DNA from: Volutella citrinella
Lineage: Eukaryota; Ascomycota; Sordariomycetes; Hypocreales; Nectriaceae
Direction of reading: 5' to 3'
Assembly: GCA_034401135.1 (NCBI GenBank)
Contig: JAWZSP010000001.1
Coordinates: 2,914,001-2,978,000 of the forward strand
DNA: 64,000 nucleotides
The position numbers were made by a program, and so were the translations under genes. Shown here one piece after another: positions 57,073-64,000 of this stretch. Below the pieces are notes generated by a model that saw nothing but the letters and a program-made list of their open reading frames with translations, searched no databases and was not told the origin of the DNA. Every line of letters starts with the position of its first letter. Positions within the stretch are counted from its first letter, which is position 1.

Positions 57073-58606
57073 CTACCGATCGACCTCACCTGAATTATAT
57101 CGTTAGCACGGTGTCTTGTCAAGAGGAGCTGATTGTAGCGCCGGGGGGGTTGGCTTACCAAACACCAGATCCATCGTACCGATGACAGCGACGGCGTCGG
57201 CCAACAGATGGCCCTTAGCGACGTGATCAAAACCACCCAGGTGAGCAAATCCGGGAGCGCGGATGTGGCATCGGTAGGGTCGCTCGCTGCCATCGCTGAC
57301 AACGTAGACGCCCATCTCACCCTTGGGGGCCTCGATGGCGGAGTAGGTCTCGCCGGGGGGGACGGCGTAGCCCTTGGTGTAGAGCAGGAAGTGGTGAATC
57401 AGGGCTTCCATGTTCTCCTTCATGGCGGCACGGGGAGGCGGGGAGACCTTGTAGTCCTCGACGCGGACGGGGCCGGCGGGCATCTTGTTGAGGCACTGGT
57501 GGATGATGCGAAGAGACTGTCGGAACTCGCCCATTCGGCAGAGGTATCGGTCATAGCAGTCACCGTTGGTGCCGACGGGGACGTCGAACTCGACCTGGTC
57601 GTAGGCATCGTAGGGCTGGTTCTTTCGGATGTCGTAGGGGATACCGGAGCCTCGGAGCATGACACCGGTGAAGGAGAGGTTGAGGGCCTCGGCGGCGGTG
57701 ACGACGCCGACACCCCTCAATCGCTCAACCCAGATACGGTTATCGGTCAACATCTCCTCAGTCTCGTCGATACGGTCGCCAAACTGGGTAGCCCACTGGT
57801 AGATGTCGTCGAGCAGGCCCACGGGAATATCTTGGTGGACACCACCGGGTCGGACGTAGGCACTGTGAAGACGAGCACCGGAGACACGCTCATAAAATTC
57901 CTACCGTCCCGTCAGCTTCCAGTCCCATCTCAAATTGGGCCTACATTGGTGCACCTACCATGAGCTTCTCACGCTCTTCGAATCCCCACAGGAAGGGAGT
58001 CAGGGCACCCACGTCCATGGCATGGGAAAGAACGGACATGAGGTGGTTCAGGACGCGGGTAATCTCTCCAAACAGCGTTCGGATGAACTTGGCTCGCTCG
58101 GGAATCTCAACGTTGAGCAGCTTCTCAACGGCGAGGGCGAAGCACTGCTCGTTGGTCATCATGGAGACATAGTCGAGTCGGTCGAAGTAGGGGAGGGCCT
58201 GGAGGTAGGTCTTGTACTCGATCAGCTTCTCAGTGCCGCGGTGCAGCAGACCGACGTGTGGATCGGCTCGGACGATTTCCTCTCCGCTCAATTCCAGAAT
58301 CAATCGCAGCACGCCGTGAGCAGCCGGGTGCTGAGGGCCAAAGTTGACGGTGTAGTGTCGGATCTTGCGGTCCTCGACGGAGTTCTCGCGCGACTTTTGG
58401 GCGGATCCCGGGATCTGCTTGTTGAGGCCATAGGGATCGCTCGGGTTGGAAAAGTCGTCGTCCACGGGGACCAGCCTGGTCCCCACGGGCTCGACAGCCG
58501 CGTATTTTCGCATACGGGTGGTCGAGAAGGGGCGGGCGGCGAGGGTTGCTGGGCGCATCGCCAGGCGCCTGACGCCTCCGGCCGCGAGCCTCTGGAGAGT
58601 CGCCAT
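57073..58606 (-). CDS. nuo-49: NADH:ubiquinone oxidoreductase 49-kDa subunit (NDUFS2 type)
   Basis: Core subunit of complex I that forms the quinone pocket with the PSST subunit. Exons 58606-57959, 57900-57159 and 57089-57073 (17 nt, encoding the end GEVDR) join to 468 residues. Presequence [20 protein letters not shown], then [19 protein letters not shown] with the quinone-site His, [60 protein letters not shown] and [19 protein letters not shown]. The terminal motif appears only after the last splice; reading through instead gives an unrelated tail. It shows that this fungus has complex I. Confidence 0.96.
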
Positions 58607-59276
58607 TGTGGAAGAGTGGAGAGAGAGCCCGACGCGGGACGAGATGGTCAGAGTCTCCCAGAAGAGCCTCTAGCTCGAGGTCAATGGCAGGTTGATGGGG
58701 GGGAATTCGCCGTCGAGCGTGTGCCTGTCGTCTCCCGTGGCCCGGGATATCGAGACAAACTGTAGCTTTGCTCTCCCGGTGGGTGGACCGGACTATCTTT
58801 CTTGCGTGGGGGTGGGCCAATCATGGCCCGAGTATTACTCGTCTCGATTTTTGGGTGGCTTTGGGTGGGGCCAAGGTCTTGAGTCTTGGGAACGTCCCAG
58901 CTCAAAGTGCCAGGATCCACATCAATATCAGCCTCCAAAATGAGCCCGTTGCCCCCGTTGTTGGAATATACTTCCTGAAAGCATCGACAACGGGGCAAAC
59001 CGGCCATCCTTTTGAGTCAATGGCCACCTATTGAAACCATAGCGCCCATTTAGGCGAGATGTTGTACTTGGTTCGTCTGGAGCGTAAGAAGTCACATTGA
59101 TCATCCCGCAGAGTTACCTTCGAGTGTCTCTCCCCCCTCTCTGCTTATTGTCTTCTGATAGATAAAAAATTCGAGAAAAAATCCTCATCGGATATTCAGA
59201 AGATAGTATTCACAATCGCGAACTCTTGCGTGCATAATACTTGAGCATAATGCGGTTAGCGACTATAAATCCTACG
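58607..59276. other. Intergenic between nuo-49 start and GNAT stop
   Basis: A 670-bp gap with the nuo-49 upstream region and GNAT 3' region (AT-rich around 59160-59185). No gene is seen. Confidence 0.5.
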
Positions 59277-59915
59277 TCATTGACTCGAGCGAGTCTTCAA
59301 ATCATCTCTCAGTAACCCAAACATGTGCTCGTCCATCACGATGCCATTCTTCTCAATGGCTCCTCTCTTGATCCCCTCACACACAAACCCGATCTTCTCC
59401 AGAACCCGGTGGCTTGCTTTGTTCGCCCCAAAGGAAGCCGCCTCCAAACGATTCAATCCTGGCCATGTATCAAACAGCCAGCTTGCGAATGCCGACACTG
59501 CCTCGGTAGCATAACCCTTCCCCCACAATGGCTCCGTGAGGAAGTAGCCAATCTCCCAAGTCCGATATTGGACATCTGCTGGGGCCACGATACCCAAGGA
59601 GCCAACAAGTCGTGGCACGTCAGTCAAGTTGTCTGGCGTGCCGGGTTTGACAAGGACGGCGTTGTGGCGTGGGTAGATGCCGCCCTCTGTTTCGCATGCC
59701 CGCTTGAGGAATATCTCCGCGGCTTCGAGCGTATATGGCGACGGGAAGGTGTCGCGGCAGCACGCTGCGATGGAGGGATAGTTCGCCGCTTCGGCGAGGG
59801 CGGCCGCGTCGGACGGGCTGAAGCGCCGGACGATGAGCCGTTCAGTTTCGAAGAGAAATGTCCCTGGCTCTTCGCTGGGAGCAGTTGAGGATGTAAGCGT
59901 GTGATTCTGCTCCAT
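59277..59915 (-). CDS. GNAT-family N-acetyltransferase (RimJ/RimL-like)
   Basis: Single-exon protein of 212 residues. After a 20-residue polar start, the fold begins at FETERLIVRRFSPSDAAAL, then LVGSLGIVAPADVQYRTWEI, GYFLTEPLWGKGYATEAVSA (with the acetyl-CoA-binding R/Q-x-x-G-x-G/A site represented by LWGKGYA), and RLEAASFGANKASHRVLEKI followed by GFVCEGIKR. This is the Acetyltransf_3 subgroup, which includes ribosomal-protein and small-molecule acetyltransferases; the substrate cannot be told from sequence. No targeting signal is seen. Confidence 0.9.
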   Translation of the reverse strand: MEQNHTLTSSTAPSEEPGTFLFETERLIVRRFSPSDAAALAEAANYPSIAACCRDTFPSPYTLEAAEIFLKRACETEGGIYPRHNAVLVKPGTPDNLTDVPRLVGSLGIVAPADVQYRTWEIGYFLTEPLWGKGYATEAVSAFASWLFDTWPGLNRLEAASFGANKASHRVLEKIGFVCEGIKRGAIEKNGIVMDEHMFGLLRDDLKTRSSQ

Positions 59916-60697
59916 GACGAAACTTGGGATATGGATGAGAGAGGTGAACAGAACGGCGATTTTGGTTTGAAGGGCAATGGGGCGCTCTCGTCGACGTTAC
60001 TGTAAGCGACCCAAGCCAGAATGGATCTTTTGATCGGTAAGCTGCACACCGGGGTCACCCGCCTGACAGACTAGACTCACGAAGGAAGGAGAGGCAAAGT
60101 TCAGTAAGTGGTGTGGGTATGTGAATGTAATTTATGATGCTCATCTTTTGCTTCCACATGAAGCCTGGCAGTGTCCGCCGAGCTCTACAATAGCCCGTGT
60201 CTTCTTCACAGGCATGGCCCACGGCATTCTTGCCTTCTAATGTCGTTTGAGCAAATGTTCCCCCAGTCGTCGCCACGACCTTGATCTTGTCCCCTGATCG
60301 CTCTCTTCCAATCCTGAGCAGATGAAAACCCAGGTTTCTTGGGGTACATTAAAATGAGTAAATCGTGGCAGGCATGCCATCGAGCTGCGACGTCGCGTCT
60401 ACGGGACACGTAGTTCTGTATAAACGAAGATATGCCACCCCCGGTCCAACAGGACCAACGCCTCTGAAGAAAAAAACCCGAACGCAATGAAAAAGAAATA
60501 GGACTTTTGGGTGACACCGTCGCCATGCTTTCCAAATGATGTTACAGAAATCGGAGCCTTCCGGGAATCGCTTCTTGCCAAGTATTAAAGGCCTTGTGGT
60601 GATGGTGAAGTATGAAAAGTGGCGAAAAAAGAAAAAAGGAGATTTGGGCTGAGGGCCATGTGTTGAAAATAAGGTCAGGAGGCGCATCGGATGCACC
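59916..60697. other. Intergenic between GNAT start and the Zn2Cys6 gene stop
   Basis: A 782-bp gap with the GNAT promoter and the 3' region of the regulator. Short minus-strand frames (60206-60696) have no recognisable protein features. Confidence 0.5.
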
Positions 60698-63541
60698 TCA
60701 GGGTCTCCTAGTAACGTTCACCCCTGGATTGACCAATGCTCTTGCTGCGATGTCGCTGAATCGCCGTACGACGTTTGTGGTACCCCCGGTGCCCTGAGAC
60801 TCCTCGATTATGAACTTGGAAGCAACCGCCAGTCTATTCTTTGGGTCGCTCTCGTCCAAGTGTTGGGGGATGGTAGCACGATATCCCGGATCAAATCTTG
60901 GCGCAAGCTCTCGGACCACGGCGATGGAGTAAAGAACATCTCGGTTTTCCCTGCCATCGAGTAGGTATCGCATTCTGGACAGGGCGTCTTCCCGAGCCTG
61001 GACAGTTTGCGGCGCGTCGGGGTTCTCCCGGGTGCGGACAAACTCAGCCAGGCTGTACCAGAAATCAAATTGGCGACAACGGTGAGTGTCGGCGTCGTGA
61101 ACCGGGGGGGAAAGGGGATTAGCAGGCAGGTAGTCGCCGCACAAAAGGGCCTCGAAAACACGGACGCGGTGCTTCGCCTCATTAGCATCACCGTCCCGCG
61201 GCAATGTCTGGCCTCCGGTGGTGGTTGCCGCTTCGGAAGATAGATAGGAAACGCGAGCCAGCTCCCATACAATTTTGGTTTCCAGGAAACCCGAGTACGT
61301 CATCTGAGCGTGGTCGTTGGCCTTGACAGACTCGAGAAGCTTCAAAAACGAGCCCATCAGCTCCACCAACTTGGGCTCCTTTGGGAATGACGCATTCCCA
61401 TTCTCCACAAAATAGTACCAACCTGTCTCGAAAAAAGAGCTGAGGGCAGGCGCATACATTTCATGGTACACCTTTGTGATTTCGTTGAGTGTCTCCTCAT
61501 TCTGGCTGGCGGGGTCCGCGGGAGGGGCCTGGCCCAGCATGTCGATTATCTCATCGATCTTCATTTTCTTGGCTGCAGAAGACGTGCGTGAGCAGATGTT
61601 CTGACAGCAGCGAAGGACGAAAACGAGACAAAAAATCAAACAAAGGGGGCGCCACCTCTGAGATGGAGACTGTTGTCGGCAAGGCCTCTGGGGTCTGGCA
61701 ATCGAAAGCCGTCCGATGTTGGTGCTGGCGTGTGGTTCGAGGGGAGAGTCTGCAGGGCGGGGTCGATGGTTTGTGAGTATTCGTATCCTGGGTCCGGTTT
61801 GAGAGAAGTGGGGTGGGCGGTGGGGAGGGCTGGGTCGTAGCTCAGCGCCAGCGCTGAGGACGTCCCAGGGCTGGAGTTGGCAACGTGAGGTGACCCGTAG
61901 GAGCTTGGTAGCATCGACGGTTGGCTGCCGTATGAATTGGTTGGTCTACTTGACACAGCTGAGCTGGACGGGATGGAGGATGGAAGGGTGGACGGAATAG
62001 AGCTTGGCAAGGTCGGAGTAGTTGGCTGGCTCGAAGGTGCTGGCTGGATGTTGGAGTTGGATGGATTGCCACCCTGCTGTCGGAAAATCGGATCGTAGCC
62101 AAGACACTCGCGCTTCGATTTTTTGCAGTTGTTGCACGTCGGGTGTGTTTCATCACACTATAAGGGCTTGATGTTAGGAGGGAGAGTGAATCAGGGAATT
62201 GTAGACTCTCAGATGGAAAGGAAGAAACAAATAGTGGGAAAGCGCGGGACAGTGGGCGGAGCTGCAGGTATTTGAAACAGTTGGCAACCCGGGTTCGATG
62301 ACAGGCGTCGACTGGGCTGAGGCGGCAGCCGGGATGGACGTCTCGGTTGCATCTTGGAACCGCCAACAGGCAGCTTACGGGTACGAGACTCGACCATGCT
62401 ACTCGCGTGTACCCAAGAACAAAACCAACAACCCAGCCGCCAAGCAAACGCTCTGCCCTTTGTCGCATTGCCGGCTGAGCCAACTGTCCAATACGTGCGC
62501 CCATGGAAAGCGGCTTGCTCAAGCCGCCCGGCAAGTTGATCTAAGGAAAAAATACTGCCCGTAGGACACTCCAACATGAGAACTGCTCACCTTGATTCTG
62601 CGCTTGCGGCATGTTAGACACCCTGTCTTGGTTCGTCGTTTAATCTCCTAAAGCAAGCGTATTAGAAACGGATACGCGATACTCCAACGCGAGTAGTTCC
62701 TGGACGCAAGGCCTCGCCAACTGATGGCACTTTGACGTACCTTTTTGGGACCGCGGTGACCTAACAGGCGGGGATCATGAGGCAGCGCATATCGCGCGAT
62801 GGCATCTGTTGGGAGGCCATAACCTGGAACCACGGGAATCCCGTGGTGGGTACCGTAAAAGGCCATCCCCCCTGATACCGGGGGCATCGGCATCCCCATG
62901 GACAAGCCTGGCGGCGTCGTCGCTGGCCCGGGAGGCTGCGGGATCGATTCGAGGGTCCGCATGCTGGGTAGCGACATGGTGTTGCTCCCTATAGGTAAGG
63001 GGCTTGGTCGATATCCGTCGGCAGCTTGTGTCGTCGCGGGCGGGTACGGTGCATACTGGGTGGTGGGAAAGCCAGCAGCTGTCGCATACGGCGACGATGG
63101 ACCCGGATAGCTCACAGGTAGGCCATGGGGAGCTCCCGGGTGCTGGCTCGACATTTCGGGGTCTGTCGTCGATGCAGAGTCATGTACAGAGGTGGTGCTT
63201 TCGCCGTTGTGCTGCAGTACCGAGGTCGCGATGGGAGGTAGGCCGGTGACGGAGGGGCTCGCGGGGAGCTTGACTGGCGACGGGGCGGCGACAACGGCGG
63301 TAGCAGTCGAGGCGGTAGCAGCAGCAGCACTCACGGAAGGGGCCGGTACTGTCGAGCTGTCTGTCTCCGGTGAAGTGATGGCTGGCGGCGGATAGGAGGT
63401 CGCGGAGGAGAGGGCGGGGAGGGCGGCGATGGCGGGAGGACCTTCTTTTGGGGTGGCAGACGAGGCAGCATGAGCCAGTTCAGGAGCTAGAACGACGCTG
63501 GAAGAGTTGTCGTGACTCTCCCCGAGAACGTCCTGTGCCAT
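60698..63541 (-). CDS. Zn2Cys6 (Gal4-type) transcription factor
   Basis: Exons 63541-62741, 62647-62591, 62157-61656 and 61572-60698 join in frame to 744 residues. The N-terminal 267 residues are Pro/Ser/Ala-rich, ending RLLGHRGPKK. The zinc cluster EIKRRTKTGCLTCRKRRIK plus CDETHPTCNNCKKSKREC has exact spacing C-x2-C-x6-C-x6-C-x2-C-x6-C and ends LGYDPIFRQ. The cluster is thus in the middle of the protein, not at the N-terminus. A Ser/Pro linker follows, then a helical C-terminal part from about 454 (MKIDEIIDMLGQAP, EMYAPALSSFFETGWYYFVE). The RRTKTGCLTCRKRRIKCDE...ECLGYDPIF signature resembles the Moc3/OefC group of regulators; that is from memory, and target genes are unknown. Confidence 0.9.
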
Positions 63542-64000
63542 TCTGGTTTTAATTAGAAATTTTTATGGAGCCACGAGGCAAGAGTCGGGAGCCAGGTAAA
63601 CCGGCAGGGATACCGCGACACCCTGGACGACCGAGGAACCTGGTGTGCGGGACAGGGAAGCAGACGTCCGGTACAGTAGCAGCAATAAAGGCCGAGCAGG
63701 GGCACACGGAGGTGAACCAGGTACCGCGAGTAGGACAGCCTGGAGGCCTGGACAGAAGGGCCCCCCCAGGCGTGGAGAGCCAGGGCGCGGACAAGCAGTC
63801 GACGGCCCTGGGCTGGGGGAGCTATCTTCGATGCGATGCGATGCGATGCAACACGGCTCGGGGTGCGGCGGCAGCGGCAGCGACGGCGACTAGGCCTGGG
63901 ACAGGACCAAGACGACGACCTGACGTGGAGCGCACGCGAGTCCAGTTCAGCCAGGTGGATATGCCTAGTCTGGGAAGAGGAGGAGTAGAAAGAGAGCAAT
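63542..64000. promoter_or_regulatory. Upstream region of the Zn2Cys6 gene
   Basis: Probable promoter/leader of the minus-strand regulator up to the window end. GC-rich; contains a 5-nt tandem repeat at 63829-63850. ORFs here lack protein character. Confidence 0.45.
63829..63850. repeat. CGATG pentanucleotide repeat (about 4.4 copies)
   Basis: CGATG repeated four times in a row plus CA, a simple tandem repeat about 290 bp upstream of the Zn2Cys6 gene start. Confidence 0.85.

Noticed and set aside
57208..57963. 251-codon ORF on the + strand
   Set aside because: Antisense to the 49-kDa complex I gene.
1..64000. CRISPR arrays, insertion sequences, transposases, biosynthetic clusters, viral remnants
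   Set aside because: None seen: repeats are short simple tracts and every long gene is a recognisable eukaryotic housekeeping or regulatory gene.

Overview
The window is nuclear chromosome sequence from a filamentous ascomycete, most likely a sordariomycete and possibly Hypocreales. The evidence is short GT-AG introns (mostly 45-80 nt) with CTAAC/CTAAT-like branch sites, one gene every 2-3 kb on both strands, fungus-specific families (YVC1, NUP159, a Zn2Cys6 regulator, MNR2, a SEL1-repeat protein), a mitochondrial gene set typical of a complex-I-containing ascomycete, and intronless tRNA-Ser genes. Species-level assignment cannot be made from the sequence alone.

Layout. 0-10.5 kb: 3' part of the vacuolar TRP channel YVC1, a small Cys-rich protein ending in a CaaX-like box, MTQ2 (eRF1 methyltransferase), SmD1, cullin-3 and LSM2. 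10.8-24.5 kb: the SNM1/PSO2 cross-link repair nuclease, a germinal-centre Ste20-type kinase, TEL2, the NEDD8 E1 subunit UBA3 and the Pol I/III subunit RPC40. 26-36 kb: an unrecognised 81-residue protein, nucleoporin NUP159, proteasome beta2 (PUP1) and a SEL1-repeat protein. 36.2-40.4 kb: about 4.2 kb with no gene that I can support. 40.4-47.4 kb: ERV46, an RNA15/CstF-64 protein and a CorA-type Mg transporter (MNR2). 48.3-48.6 kb: two identical tRNA-Ser(AGA) genes. 48.8-58.6 kb: NOC4, ATP4, the inner nuclear membrane protein SRC1/HEH, COQ6 and the 49-kDa subunit of complex I. 59-63.5 kb: a GNAT acetyltransferase and a Zn2Cys6 transcription factor.

How the genes fit together. This is a housekeeping region, not a cluster. 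Some genes share a pathway without being an operon: cullin-3 and UBA3 (neddylation), SmD1, LSM2 and RNA15 (mRNA processing), RPC40 and NOC4 (ribosome production), NUP159 and SRC1 (nuclear envelope), and ATP4, COQ6 and nuo-49 (respiration). All spliced gene models were checked by hand for reading-frame continuity: exon lengths sum to multiples of three, and proteins join at conserved motifs.

I did not find a new multi-gene system, mobile element, virus-like element, toxin or biosynthetic cluster. The observations most worth a second look are a 6-nt microexon in UBA3 that restores the nucleotide-binding motif, an identical first-intron position in the SmD1 and LSM2 genes, the small CaaX-ending Cys-rich protein, a cullin-3 intron that splits the neddylation-lysine codon, a repeated PLPPDF motif in NUP159, and TCACGTG sites that fall only in upstream regions.
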